Shown one piece after another: positions 26,515 through 34,896 of a stretch of 64,000 bases of DNA; the first letter of the stretch is position 1; each line of letters opens with the position of its first letter. Origin of the DNA: Bdellovibrio bacteriovorus. Lineage in GTDB: Bacteria; Bdellovibrionota; Bdellovibrionia; Bdellovibrionales; Bdellovibrionaceae. Made by a program: the position numbers and the translations under genes. Under the pieces are notes generated by a model. It did not search any database. It was not told the DNA's origin and worked only from the letters and a program-made list of their open reading frames with translations. The stretch spans positions 118,489-182,488 of the forward strand of contig NZ_LUKD01000001.1 of the NCBI RefSeq assembly GCF_001592745.1, in the 5' to 3' direction.

Positions 26515-27077
26515 GCGACAAAGATCAAAAATTTCACGAATACGATGGCATCATAGAACATGACAACCCACTTCCTACTTGGTGGCTGTGGACGTTCTTT
26601 TTGACAATCATCTTTGCTTTTATCTACTACATTCATTACGAACTTGCGGGGGGACCAACCCTGCAAGATGAATTGAAAGTCGCGATGGCCGAGATCGAAC
26701 AGGGAAAATCTTTGGCGCAAAGCTCAGCTCCGCTCGAGACGGAAGAAAGTCTTGCTGAAGATTTCAAAAAAGACGGACTTATCGATGTGGGTGCCGCGCA
26801 ATTCACAGCAAAGTGTGCGGCTTGCCACGGCCAACAGTTAGAAGGCATGATTGGTCCGAACCTAACCGATAAGTTCTGGATCCACGGAAAAGGGACTCGT
26901 CTGGATATCGTTAAAGTGATTCGCGATGGTATTCCTGAAAAAGGAATGCCACCATGGGGACCTGTGCTTAAAAAAGAAGAACTCTATGCCGTCAGCGCTT
27001 ACATCCTTTCTAAAAAGGGCTCAAGCCTTAAAGGAAAAGAACCGCAGGGCGAAGCGATAGAGGATTATTTGAAATAG
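26511..27077 (+). CDS. ccoP: cbb3 oxidase subunit III (CcoP), monohaem form
   Basis: 188 residues. The N-terminal part has one membrane helix preceded by IIEHDNPLPTWWLWTFF, the typical CcoP entry, and then a single cytochrome c domain with Cys102-x2-Cys105-His106 and probable axial Met146 in EKGMPPWG. Most CcoP proteins are near 300 residues with two haem c sites, so this one lacks a haem domain. It delivers electrons from soluble cytochrome c to CcoO and CcoN. The start overlaps ccoQ, and ccoG begins eight bases after its stop. Confidence 0.93.
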   Translation: MSDKDQKFHEYDGIIEHDNPLPTWWLWTFFLTIIFAFIYYIHYELAGGPTLQDELKVAMAEIEQGKSLAQSSAPLETEESLAEDFKKDGLIDVGAAQFTAKCAACHGQQLEGMIGPNLTDKFWIHGKGTRLDIVKVIRDGIPEKGMPPWGPVLKKEELYAVSAYILSKKGSSLKGKEPQGEAIEDYLK

Positions 27078-27085
27078 GTAGTTTT

Positions 27086-28483
27086 ATGAACAGACTGGAT
27101 CCAGGAAAATTAACGAGTGTTGATGAAAATGGCGATCGCCTCTATTTAATCCCCGCAGAAGTGCGTGGATTTTTCAGAAAGCATCGCACCTGGAGCCAGT
27201 GTGTTTTATTATTGATTTTTTTGCTTCTTCCTTGGACCAGTATCAACGGTCATCAGACCATTCTGATTGATATTCCAAAAAGAGAGTTTGCGCTTTTTGG
27301 AATCCTTTTTCGCTCTCACGACGCTCCCCTTCTTTTCTTTGTCTTAGGAACTTTGACGTTGGGTCTTGCTTTCGTCACTTCCATTTGGGGAAGGGTTTGG
27401 TGTGGTTGGGCCTGCCCGCAGACCGTTTTTATTGATGCTGTTTTTCGTCGTATCGAACAGTGGGTCGAAGGATCTTACATTGAAAGACGTCGCCTTCGCG
27501 ATGCACCCCTTTCCTGGAATAAATTTTCTAAAGTTTCTTTAAAGTGGTTTTTATTTTTTGTAGCCTCTTCGCTGATCGCCCATAGCTTTATGGCGTACTT
27601 TATCGGTGCCGTCGATCTTATGCACATGGTGCAAAACAGTCCCTTTCAAAACCCGACATATTTTATCTTAGTCATTTCGTTTACGGCCTTAGTGCTTTTC
27701 GACTTTGCGTGGTTCCGCGAACAGTTCTGCGTGATCATGTGTCCTTATGGTCGCATTCAATCCGTTTTGTTAGACAGTAAATCCTTAGCCGTGGTCTATG
27801 ATGAAAAACGCGGCGAACCTCGCAAAGGCAGCGCTACAAAAGATAAAGTTGGTGACTGTGTTTCTTGCAATCGCTGCGTGCAGGTCTGCCCTACAGGAAT
27901 TGATATTCGTAATGGGTTGCAGATGGAGTGCATCGCTTGCACGGCTTGTATCGATGCCTGCGACGAAATCATGGAGAAAGTGAAAAAGCCCAAAGGGCTT
28001 ATCCGCTACGACACACTAGATGGAAGCAAAATCAATCTCAAAAAACCGCGATCTCTTATTTATATGGCCGCCATCATCGTGCTGGTCGCGGGACTTTCTT
28101 ATGCCATCGGAACAAGGGAGTCGGCGCATTTTACAATCTTGCGTGGGGCGGGACTTCCGTACTCCTATGTTAAGAACAATGGGCAAGAATTGATTTTGAA
28201 TCAATTCCGTATTCACATCCAAAATCAAAGCGGAAAAGAAGTGCTTTATAAACTCAGCTTAAGCCAGGATCTTTTGGAAAAAGGAGTTGAATTCAGTGTC
28301 GCTGAAAATCCTTTATCCTTAAAACCCGGCGACAGTCGTGAATGGTATTTCTTCGTGCGAATTCCCCCCGAACTTTTCAAAGTCAGTGATAAAATTAAGA
28401 CAACGATTGAAATTCAAGATATCGGACCCGAAAAATCATTGAACAGCACTCGTGAGCTGATACTGGTGGGACCTCGACAATGA
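27086..28483 (+). CDS. ccoG: cbb3 oxidase accessory iron-sulfur protein CcoG
   Basis: 465 residues, FixG/RdxA family. Membrane helices include the WGRVWCGWACPQTVF segment, then FCVIMCPYGRIQSVL. A cytoplasmic ferredoxin-like segment with two 4Fe-4S clusters follows (CVSCNRCVQVCPTGIDI and CIACTACIDACDEI), and the C-terminal 120 residues form the periplasmic Ig-like domain. CcoG acts as a cupric reductase during oxidase assembly. No ccoH follows; the next gene overlaps by four bases. Confidence 0.95.
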   Translation: MNRLDPGKLTSVDENGDRLYLIPAEVRGFFRKHRTWSQCVLLLIFLLLPWTSINGHQTILIDIPKREFALFGILFRSHDAPLLFFVLGTLTLGLAFVTSIWGRVWCGWACPQTVFIDAVFRRIEQWVEGSYIERRRLRDAPLSWNKFSKVSLKWFLFFVASSLIAHSFMAYFIGAVDLMHMVQNSPFQNPTYFILVISFTALVLFDFAWFREQFCVIMCPYGRIQSVLLDSKSLAVVYDEKRGEPRKGSATKDKVGDCVSCNRCVQVCPTGIDIRNGLQMECIACTACIDACDEIMEKVKKPKGLIRYDTLDGSKINLKKPRSLIYMAAIIVLVAGLSYAIGTRESAHFTILRGAGLPYSYVKNNGQELILNQFRIHIQNQSGKEVLYKLSLSQDLLEKGVEFSVAENPLSLKPGDSREWYFFVRIPPELFKVSDKIKTTIEIQDIGPEKSLNSTRELILVGPRQ

Positions 28484-29109
28484 CTTCAAGCACACTTCTG
28501 CTAGCACTGGGAATTCTTTCTGCCAGCTTCTTTGGGAGCTGGCACTGTGCTGCGATGTGTGGACCGATAGCAAGCCTGATGAGCGCGCGACGCTCCCTTC
28601 TTATGTACAATCTGGGGCGAGGCTGTGCCTATGTGCTGCTGGGAATCTTGGCCGGTTATTTGGGTCAGCTCTTTTTACAGAATGACTGGCGGATCTTTCG
28701 TTACGTAGGAGCAGGTCTTCTTGCAGCCGTATTAATTCTTTATGGACTTTCAATGCTTACACCTGTGGGATTCAAATTTCCCGCGTCGCATTTCATTCTT
28801 CCCGTGATTAAAAAAATTCAAGGTCGGTTCTTAAGCCGTTCGGGGTTCGTGATCGGTTTGCTAACGGCCTTTTTACCCTGTGGTTGGCTTTATACTTACG
28901 TTTTAGCCGCAGTCTCAACGAAAAGTCCTTGGGCCGGGGCCTTGGTTATGGGGTTATTCTGGTTGGGGGGCCTTCCCACCCTTAGTGCAGTTCCTTCGAT
29001 GATTCGCACAACCATCGACCACGCAGGATTGCGGCATCAAAAAATTGCCGGAGGAATTCTGGTGATCTCTGGACTGTACTCTATTGCTAGTTTCATGTTT
29101 TTACATTGA
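28480..29109 (+). CDS. TauE/SafE-like membrane protein of the cco operon
   Basis: 209 residues with six hydrophobic segments. It belongs to the DsbD/TauE-like group often found next to cbb3 genes and thought to handle copper or other heavy metals. Diagnostic motifs are GSWHCAAMCGP in the first helix and TAFLPCGWLYT midway, each with Cys residues placed to bind metal or carry thiol exchange. It overlaps ccoG by four bases and ends the operon. It occupies the place where other species have ccoH. The role in copper delivery is inference from context. Confidence 0.87.
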   Translation: MTSSTLLLALGILSASFFGSWHCAAMCGPIASLMSARRSLLMYNLGRGCAYVLLGILAGYLGQLFLQNDWRIFRYVGAGLLAAVLILYGLSMLTPVGFKFPASHFILPVIKKIQGRFLSRSGFVIGLLTAFLPCGWLYTYVLAAVSTKSPWAGALVMGLFWLGGLPTLSAVPSMIRTTIDHAGLRHQKIAGGILVISGLYSIASFMFLH

Positions 29110-29142
29110 ATCCCGCAGTCCTTTGTTTACACTGGTTGTTCT

Positions 29143-29865
29143 ATGGTAAACAAAATACTTATCCCAACAATGACAGCTTTATTATTAACTACTTCTGCTT
29201 TTGCTCAAGAGACAAAGTCAGAAAATACACCTGCAGCTCCAGCAACGCCCGAGGTTGCCGCTCCAACCACTCCTGCGGCGGAAGAAGTGCCCTCTACGGA
29301 TCACAGCCAATGGCCACGCAGTCTTTGGGGTGTTTACGGTGGACTTGGACTTCCCCACGGTTTAAATGGCGGTATCGAGTTTTTAGATCAGTCGAAAACT
29401 TGGTCCGTAGCTTTAGACATAGGTGGCTTTTCTTTTAAACCTAAAGACGAAGAAAACGACAAAGAAGAGATTTCTTTAGGAAGTCTTGCGATTGAAGGTC
29501 GCTATCATCCTTTCACAAGTTCTTTTTACATCGCCGGTGCATTAGGAACTCAAGGAGTTGAAGCAAAAAAAACGGCTTCTTACAGCGGTCAATCCGTAAC
29601 TCCAAAAGTTAAAATTGGGAACACTTTCTTAACGCCGAAAGTGGGTTGGTTCTGGCAATTCAATTCTGGCCTCAACTTTGGCGTCGAATTAGGCGCACAA
29701 ATCCCGCTTTCGAAAAAAGTGGATGTTGAAGATGGCACAACAGATCCGGTGATCATCAATGACCCCGAGTACATTTCTAACAAGCAGGATGTTGTCGACA
29801 TCGCTGAAAAATTAGGTGAACAAGTTCTGCCTCATGCGGCCGTTCGCATCGGTTACGCATTCTAA
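29143..29865 (+). CDS. Outer-membrane beta-barrel protein
   Basis: 240 residues. A signal peptide ending SAFAQE is followed by a Pro/Ala/Thr/Glu-rich linker (ENTPAAPATPEVAAPTTPAA). About 170 residues of alternating strands follow, with aromatic belts (SLWGVYGGLGLPHGLNGGIE, GRYHPFTSSFYIAGALGTQG, GWFWQFNSGLNFGVELGAQ), ending in AAVRIGYAF with a C-terminal Phe as in outer-membrane barrels. It probably has eight strands. No ribosome site is visible. TTGAAT and TACACT with 16-base spacing at 29106-29133 would start transcription within a few bases of the ATG. A strong terminator follows. Confidence 0.83.
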   Translation: MVNKILIPTMTALLLTTSAFAQETKSENTPAAPATPEVAAPTTPAAEEVPSTDHSQWPRSLWGVYGGLGLPHGLNGGIEFLDQSKTWSVALDIGGFSFKPKDEENDKEEISLGSLAIEGRYHPFTSSFYIAGALGTQGVEAKKTASYSGQSVTPKVKIGNTFLTPKVGWFWQFNSGLNFGVELGAQIPLSKKVDVEDGTTDPVIINDPEYISNKQDVVDIAEKLGEQVLPHAAVRIGYAF

Positions 29866-29894
29866 AAACGAATTATTTCCCATATTTTTTCTGT

Positions 29895-29924
29895 AAAAAA
29901 AGGAAGGGCTCCCCTTCCTTTTTT
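29895..29924 (+). terminator. Rho-independent terminator
   Basis: A stem GGAAGGG/CCCTTCC with loop CTC is flanked by A and T runs that extend the helix and give a T run on either strand. It follows the outer-membrane protein gene. Confidence 0.9.
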
Positions 29925-30079
29925 ATTTCAAAATCCTCATAAACTTCCCTCGACGAAAACAAGAACTGTGCTATCAAACAGCAGGCGTCTAGAACGTATT
30001 AGGTTTAGCCTTAAATAAGATAAATCACACCTATCCTGGCGAACACCCTGGTGAACTTGCCAGCTAAAAGGAGATGCTT

Positions 30080-31426
30080 ATGAGATCGCGTATCAATAAA
30101 TACCTCGCGGCTCTGGTTCTAACACTAGCAGCTGCCGGCTGTGCAACGACGCCTCCCAACGTCACCTCGATTCCGAATAGCGCAAATCCTACGACGGAAA
30201 TCGAAAAAACAGATCAGCTTTTGAAAGAGGCGCAAGATCGACAGGTCGACGCTCTTTCACCAGAAAATTATGCGGACGCTAAAAAAGCCTTAGACAAGGC
30301 CAAAGAGAAAAAAGCGAAAAACAAATCCAATGAAGATATCTTAGAGCAGGTTTCTTATTCACGAGCGTGGTTAGAACAAGCCAATTCTAAAGCAGAACTT
30401 GCGCAAACTTCGATGAAAGATATCACCGATGCGCGCGCCGGAGCTTTACGCGCCGGGGCTCCACAAATGTTTGAAAAGGATTGGAAGAAGGCAGACAAGC
30501 AACTTGAAAGCATTACGAAATCCATCGAAAAGGGAAACTTAAAACCGGCGGACAAAAAAGGTGAAGATCTGACAGCATTCTATCGTGACCTGGAAATCAA
30601 GTCAGTGAAAAAATCCCATCTGGAAAAAGCCGAAGACAATATCAAGTCAGCCAAAAAAGATGGTGCTGAAAAGCGAGCACCGAAAACTTACAGCCTGGCG
30701 CAAATGAAATATGAAAACGCGGAAAAGCTTATTAACTCGGATCCCCGTAATAGCGAGGCCATTCGTCGAGCTTCTGAGGATGCCAATCGCGAGTCGGTGC
30801 ATTTATTGGATGTAACACGCAAAGTGAATGCAGGTAATACCGAAGATCTGGTTTTATTGTCCGAACGACAACAGCGAACTATTTCCAGTTTGAAAAACGA
30901 ATACTCGTCAACGGAACAGGAACTGCAAAGCTCTCAACAACAGCTTAGCCAATCTGAACAAGAGCGAGTGGCCCTGGTTGGAAGACAAGCCGAGCTTGAA
31001 AAAACGCAAGAGCTTTCCGAAAAGGCCGACAAACTTCGTAAAGAATTCAAACCGAACGAAGCTGAAGTTTACGTTGAAAACGGTAAATTGATGGTCCGCC
31101 TTAAAGGCCTGCAATTTGCTTCTAACAAATCGACATTGAATCCGAAAAGTCAGGCATTACTAAAAAAAGTTGACGCGGCTTTGACGGATATTGACGCCAG
31201 CAAAGTGACAGTTGAAGGGCACACGGACTCCACAGGTTCTTTCGAAAAAAATAAAGAGCTTTCTGAACAACGTGCCGAAGCTGTGCAAAAATATCTGGTC
31301 ACTAATGGAGCTGTGGCTGAAGAAAAAGTGGAAGCTGTCGGGGTGGGGCCTGAAAAACCCATCAGTGACAACACCACTCCTCAAGGCCGTGCGCAAAACA
31401 GACGTATCGACCTTGTTATTGAGTAA
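30080..31426 (+). CDS. OmpA-family lipoprotein with helical N-terminal region
   Basis: 448 residues from the second ATG, six bases after AAAAGGAG; the first ATG abuts the ribosome site. The signal sequence ends in a lipobox (AAAGCATT). Residues about 35-220 are charged helical repeats of the DUF4398 type (YADAKKALDKAKEKKAK, KKAPKTYSLAQMKYENA-like segments), and a Gln-rich coiled coil covers about 250-315. The C-terminal OmpA domain (about 335-448) has FASNKSTLNPKSQALL, VTVEGHTDSTG and GRAQNRRIDLVIE, the peptidoglycan-binding signature. It likely links the outer membrane to the wall. The CsbD-like gene follows 11 bases later. Confidence 0.9.
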   Translation: MRSRINKYLAALVLTLAAAGCATTPPNVTSIPNSANPTTEIEKTDQLLKEAQDRQVDALSPENYADAKKALDKAKEKKAKNKSNEDILEQVSYSRAWLEQANSKAELAQTSMKDITDARAGALRAGAPQMFEKDWKKADKQLESITKSIEKGNLKPADKKGEDLTAFYRDLEIKSVKKSHLEKAEDNIKSAKKDGAEKRAPKTYSLAQMKYENAEKLINSDPRNSEAIRRASEDANRESVHLLDVTRKVNAGNTEDLVLLSERQQRTISSLKNEYSSTEQELQSSQQQLSQSEQERVALVGRQAELEKTQELSEKADKLRKEFKPNEAEVYVENGKLMVRLKGLQFASNKSTLNPKSQALLKKVDAALTDIDASKVTVEGHTDSTGSFEKNKELSEQRAEAVQKYLVTNGAVAEEKVEAVGVGPEKPISDNTTPQGRAQNRRIDLVIE

Positions 31427-31437
31427 GGAGGTACCGT

Positions 31438-31755
31438 ATGGCAACACACCTTCCAGGATGGACCGATCTAAAAAGAGAGCTCATGGAAAAATGGCATGAG
31501 CTTAAAGAACGGGACCTTGAGGAAACTCGAGGCAACGCACAGTCCATCGTCGATCTACTGGAAAAAAAGGTGGGTCTGGCCATGGATGAAGCTAGCGAGA
31601 AATTCGCAGAAATAGCCTCTCACTATCACCTTTATGACGAACCCGAAGAACGTCCGGAAGACCTCACAAAGGATAAGAAAGAGAGAGTGCTAGAGTTGAA
31701 GCCCAAAAAACCGGCGAATCGTGATCGTAAACCGAAAGACGATTTTTTAGCTTAG
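31438..31755 (+). CDS. CsbD-like stress protein
   Basis: 105 residues, soluble, no signal. The first 60 residues match the CsbD pattern: GWTDLKRELMEKWHELKERD, then a segment with LEKKVGLAMDEASEKFAEI. CsbD proteins are small, abundant, general-stress proteins of unknown mechanism. The C-terminal 40 residues are a Lys/Asp/Glu-rich tail not seen in typical 60-70 residue members. An ideal ribosome site (AAGGAGG) precedes the ATG, and the spacing puts it in one operon with the OmpA-like lipoprotein. Confidence 0.75.
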   Translation: MATHLPGWTDLKRELMEKWHELKERDLEETRGNAQSIVDLLEKKVGLAMDEASEKFAEIASHYHLYDEPEERPEDLTKDKKERVLELKPKKPANRDRKPKDDFLA

Positions 31756-31773
31756 TGACCGGGTCCTGCTCAC

Positions 31774-32451
31774 CTACGCAGGGGATGCATCCGTGTCCCC
31801 TGCACTTTTTCGAATCACAGAAACAAAAGAACAAGGAATAGTCTGAAGGATGAGGGGCTTTCCGTTTTCTTGTTTTTCAATCAACTCTAAAAAGTCGTAG
31901 CCTAAATCATTCTCTCGAACGAAGACCATGAGGCCTCCGACTTTGAGTTGATCAAATAAGATATTAGGAAATTCAGCGGAGCCCGCAGTGAAAATCACCC
32001 GGTCATAAGGCGCTTCGGACGTGTCGCCCTCGAAGCCATCCCCCAGTTTTACCAGCGCATTGAAGATTTTATTCTGCTCTAGATACTTTTGCGCCCGCAC
32101 GGCCAATTCAGGAATCACTTCCACCGAAACAACTTTTCCGGTTTCGCCCACAAGGTAGGCCAACATCGCGGTATTCCATCCACTGCCCGAACCCAACTCG
32201 AAAACACGGTGCCCCTGTTGCAGGTTCATCATATCTAAAATTTTCAACACGAAGCTTGGTTGAGAAATCGTGGACAAGAACGGAGGCTTATTCCAAAGAA
32301 GCAACGGATGATCCGAGTACGCCTCAGCAACTGTGTATTCCGGCACGCAGAGATGACGTGGATAACGGTAAAATGCTTCTACCACTTTCTCTGAAAGAGG
32401 AAGTGACTTATCCAAGACACGCTTTTGATACTGCTCGATTCGCGTAGGCAT
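31774..32451 (-). CDS. Protein-L-isoaspartate O-methyltransferase-like protein
   Basis: 225 residues from the ATG at 32451 (the frame extends 15 codons further into the oxyR leader). It has the PCMT fold: the substrate segment PPFLSTISQPSFVLKIL, SAM-binding motif I VFELGSGSGWNTAMLAYLVG, VVSVEVIPELAVRAQ, and GGLMVFVREN near the end. PCMT enzymes methylate isoaspartyl residues in damaged proteins for repair. Protein repair fits the oxidative-stress neighbours. It is divergent from oxyR with only 43 bases between the two ATGs. Confidence 0.88.
   Translation of the reverse strand: MPTRIEQYQKRVLDKSLPLSEKVVEAFYRYPRHLCVPEYTVAEAYSDHPLLLWNKPPFLSTISQPSFVLKILDMMNLQQGHRVFELGSGSGWNTAMLAYLVGETGKVVSVEVIPELAVRAQKYLEQNKIFNALVKLGDGFEGDTSEAPYDRVIFTAGSAEFPNILFDQLKVGGLMVFVRENDLGYDFLELIEKQENGKPLILQTIPCSFVSVIRKSAGDTDASPA
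31778..31808 (+). terminator. Terminator of the OmpA-like/CsbD-like operon
   Basis: GCAGGGGA (31778-31785) pairs with TCCCCTGC (31796-31803), followed by ACTTTTT. It lies inside the last codons of the PCMT-like gene on the opposite strand. Confidence 0.65.
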
Positions 32452-32494
32452 GATTAAGCTTGCAATGTTTTTGGCGAAGGAACAAGCTTGTATC

Positions 32495-33451
32495 ATGACA
32501 CTGACTCAACTGGAATACATTCTTGCTGTCGCCGATACGGGAAGTTTTAGCCACGCCGCCCGCCAATGCCATGTCACACAACCTACATTGAGCATGCAGA
32601 TCCAAAAATTAGAAGAAGAACTTGGCGTTGTTCTTTTTGATCGCACCAAGCAACCGATTAAAGCAACGTCTATCGGCGAAGAAATTGTTCTGCAAGCCCG
32701 CCTTGTTGTCCGGGATGCGCAACACTTAAAAGAAATCGTCGATGATGCAAAGGGCACATTAAAAGGTGAATTGCGTATCGGCATTATTCCAACCCTGGCA
32801 CCTTACCTTCTGCCCCTCTTTCTAAAGAAAATGAAAGATCTTTATAAAAACCTTCATCTGACTTTTGAAGAAATTCAAACAGAGACGATGGTAGAGCGTA
32901 TTCGCAATCACAGCCTGGATCTGGGAATTGTAGTGACGCCGATTGATGATCTGAATATCGCAAATCATGTTTTATTTTATGAGCCTTTCAGTGCTTACTT
33001 CGCCAAAGGCCACCCGCTTTTAGACAAAAAAACTATCGATGAAAAAGATCTTTCCGTTGACGATGTCTTATTGCTAAACGAAGGTCACTGTTTTCGCGAA
33101 CAAAGTCTGGCACTTTGTCGTAACAAAAAACAGATTGTCTCTGCGGATCGGACTTTCACCTTTGAAAGTGGCAGTTTAGAAACGTTGAAGAAACTTGTAG
33201 ATCAGGGTGAACACTTCACTTTGCTTCCATGGCTCGCGACCTTGGATGTGCAAGATAAGAAGCGCTTAAGAAACTTTTCAGATCCCGTGCCAACTCGGGA
33301 AGTCAGTCTCATTCATGGACCGCACTTTCAAAGAAAGGCTCTGCTAAAAGCCCTCATTGAAAACATAAAGAAAAACCTGCCCGAAGGTTTAAGCTCAGTT
33401 CGATCTAAAAATCAATTAAAGGTGGATAACCCGCTCGGCAGTCTCAAATAG
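32495..33451 (+). CDS. oxyR: Peroxide-sensing LysR-type regulator OxyR
   Basis: 318 residues from the ATG at 32495. The N-terminal LysR HTH (MTLTQLEYILAVADTGSFSH, VTQPTLSMQIQKLEEELG) is typical. The regulatory domain keeps both redox cysteines at the E. coli numbers, Cys199 and Cys208 (NEGHCFREQSLALC), and RIGIIPTLAPYLLP is conserved. Oxidation by hydrogen peroxide forms the disulfide that turns OxyR into an activator. The next gene is dps, with a matching OxyR site in front of it. Divergent transcription from a PCMT-like gene is the usual LysR arrangement. Confidence 0.95.
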   Translation: MTLTQLEYILAVADTGSFSHAARQCHVTQPTLSMQIQKLEEELGVVLFDRTKQPIKATSIGEEIVLQARLVVRDAQHLKEIVDDAKGTLKGELRIGIIPTLAPYLLPLFLKKMKDLYKNLHLTFEEIQTETMVERIRNHSLDLGIVVTPIDDLNIANHVLFYEPFSAYFAKGHPLLDKKTIDEKDLSVDDVLLLNEGHCFREQSLALCRNKKQIVSADRTFTFESGSLETLKKLVDQGEHFTLLPWLATLDVQDKKRLRNFSDPVPTREVSLIHGPHFQRKALLKALIENIKKNLPEGLSSVRSKNQLKVDNPLGSLK

Positions 33452-33477
33452 TTTTCATCTATGCTGACCATTGACAT

Positions 33478-33514
33478 ATAGATTTTTCCTATAGGCTCTA
33501 TAGAAAAGAAGAAC
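33478..33514 (+). promoter_or_regulatory. OxyR binding site upstream of dps
   Basis: Three of the four OxyR quarter-sites are exact with exact spacing: ATAG (33478-33481), seven bases, CTAT (33489-33492), seven bases, ATAG (33500-33503). The fourth position, 33511-33514, reads GAAC instead of CTAT. The consensus is ATAG-N7-CTAT-N7-ATAG-N7-CTAT. The site ends 54 bases before the dps ATG. Confidence 0.75.
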
Positions 33515-33568
33515 TGTTCAATATTCTCACTTTTTTCTATCCTATTGTTATACAGGAGGAATTCTTTT

Positions 33569-34078
33569 ATGAGATCACAATCAGCACATTCAACAAAAGA
33601 ACAAGCTCGCAACCTACGTCCTGTGCAAGGGGAAGAGGTTGATACCGCCAGCGTGGTAGAAACACTCAAGAAAACTCTTTCTGATGAATATTTTCTTTAT
33701 CTAAAAACTCAAAGCTGCCACTGGAATGTGGAAGGTCCTTTATTTTTCTCTCTTCATAAACTTTTTGAAGAACAGTACGAAGAACTTGCTGAGTATGTTG
33801 ATCGCACAGCCGAAGTTGTACGCGCATTGAAGTCTCGTGCTCCTGGCTCTTTCAAGGAATTTAAAGAGTTCTCTTCTATTCAAGAAGCTTCGGACAAGAT
33901 GAATGCAAATCAAATGATAGACGTGCTTAGCCAAGACCACACCAATATGGCGATCGCGCTCAAGTCACGTTTAGAGATTGCCGAAGATGCAGAAGAAACC
34001 AGTGCTGTGACATTGTATGAAGACTTGATTGGCTTCCATGAAAAAGCGGCTTGGATGATTCGCAGTCACCGTTCTTAA
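33569..34078 (+). CDS. dps: Dps ferritin-like DNA-protecting protein
   Basis: 169 residues from the ATG nine bases after AGGAGG. The ferroxidase motif of Dps is complete: CHWNVEGPLFFSLHKLFEEQ, then YEELAEYVDRTAEVVRAL. Dps forms 12-subunit shells that oxidise iron with hydrogen peroxide and store it, and in many species also coat DNA. The extended, polar N-terminus (MRSQSAHSTKEQARNLRP) carries basic residues suited to DNA contact. Induction by peroxide through the OxyR site upstream is strongly suggested. Confidence 0.95.
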   Translation: MRSQSAHSTKEQARNLRPVQGEEVDTASVVETLKKTLSDEYFLYLKTQSCHWNVEGPLFFSLHKLFEEQYEELAEYVDRTAEVVRALKSRAPGSFKEFKEFSSIQEASDKMNANQMIDVLSQDHTNMAIALKSRLEIAEDAEETSAVTLYEDLIGFHEKAAWMIRSHRS

Positions 34079-34108
34079 TAGTTTTAGAAAATAGCCAGAG
34101 GGGCTTTT

Positions 34109-34849
34109 ATGGGCAGTGCATTGATGGGTTTAGCGGCAGGGATTATCACAGGTGGATCAACCATGCTGGGGGCCTTGCCTATTCTTAAAAAAGAAAGCAA
34201 AGCCTGGAATCCATGGAGAAGCCTGAACCTGGATTTTGCGATAGGAATGATGCTGGCGGCGGCAGCCTTTAACTTGATCGGTCCTGCCTACAGCTCAACA
34301 TCAGGAGCACTCGGGGTTTCACTGGCTTTACTTTTAGGCATCGTCTCGATCTATGGACTGAGTCACTTTATCCATAGTTTTTCTCCCACTCAGTATTCAT
34401 TGCACCGTCGTGCTTGGTTGTTTGTTACGGCGATGATGCTCCACAATTTGCCTGAAGGCCTAGCCTCGGGTGCGGCACTCAGTGCAGATACACTTTCACA
34501 AGCCAACGGTTGGACCGTTGTGGGCGCCATTGTATTTCAAAACTTCCCTGAAGGGCTTGCCACCGCAGCGGCGTTTCTTTCGATTGGACTTTCTCGTCGT
34601 GCAGCTTTCTTTGGTGCGGCAATGACGGGAGTTATGGAAATCGTAGGTGGTGCAGCAGGGGGAATTTTTGCTTCGATGACGAACGCCTCTCTTCCTTACA
34701 TTTTGGCGTTCGCAGGCGGCGCGATGATCAGCGTGACCTTAGAGGAAATCTTTGCGAAGTTGAAAGAAACAAACATGCGCTATCTTTATCAGAAAGAATT
34801 CGTTTTAGGCGCGATGTCGGTGGTTGTGATGAATTGGATCATCCAATAA
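34109..34849 (+). CDS. ZIP-family metal transporter (GufA-like)
   Basis: 246 residues with seven to eight membrane segments. The ZIP metal site appears as MMLHNLPEGLASGAAL and, in the next helix, VFQNFPEGLATAAAF; the second copy starts with Gln where many relatives have His. No long His-rich loop is present, which fits the GufA/ZupT side of the family. It imports divalent metals such as zinc, iron or manganese. It begins 30 bases after dps with a GAGGGG ribosome site, so co-expression with iron storage is likely. Confidence 0.9.
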   Translation: MGSALMGLAAGIITGGSTMLGALPILKKESKAWNPWRSLNLDFAIGMMLAAAAFNLIGPAYSSTSGALGVSLALLLGIVSIYGLSHFIHSFSPTQYSLHRRAWLFVTAMMLHNLPEGLASGAALSADTLSQANGWTVVGAIVFQNFPEGLATAAAFLSIGLSRRAAFFGAAMTGVMEIVGGAAGGIFASMTNASLPYILAFAGGAMISVTLEEIFAKLKETNMRYLYQKEFVLGAMSVVVMNWIIQ

Positions 34850-34896
34850 CGCAACCTTCCAAGACACGGTGCTGTGATTCCGCTTACGCTATGTGA

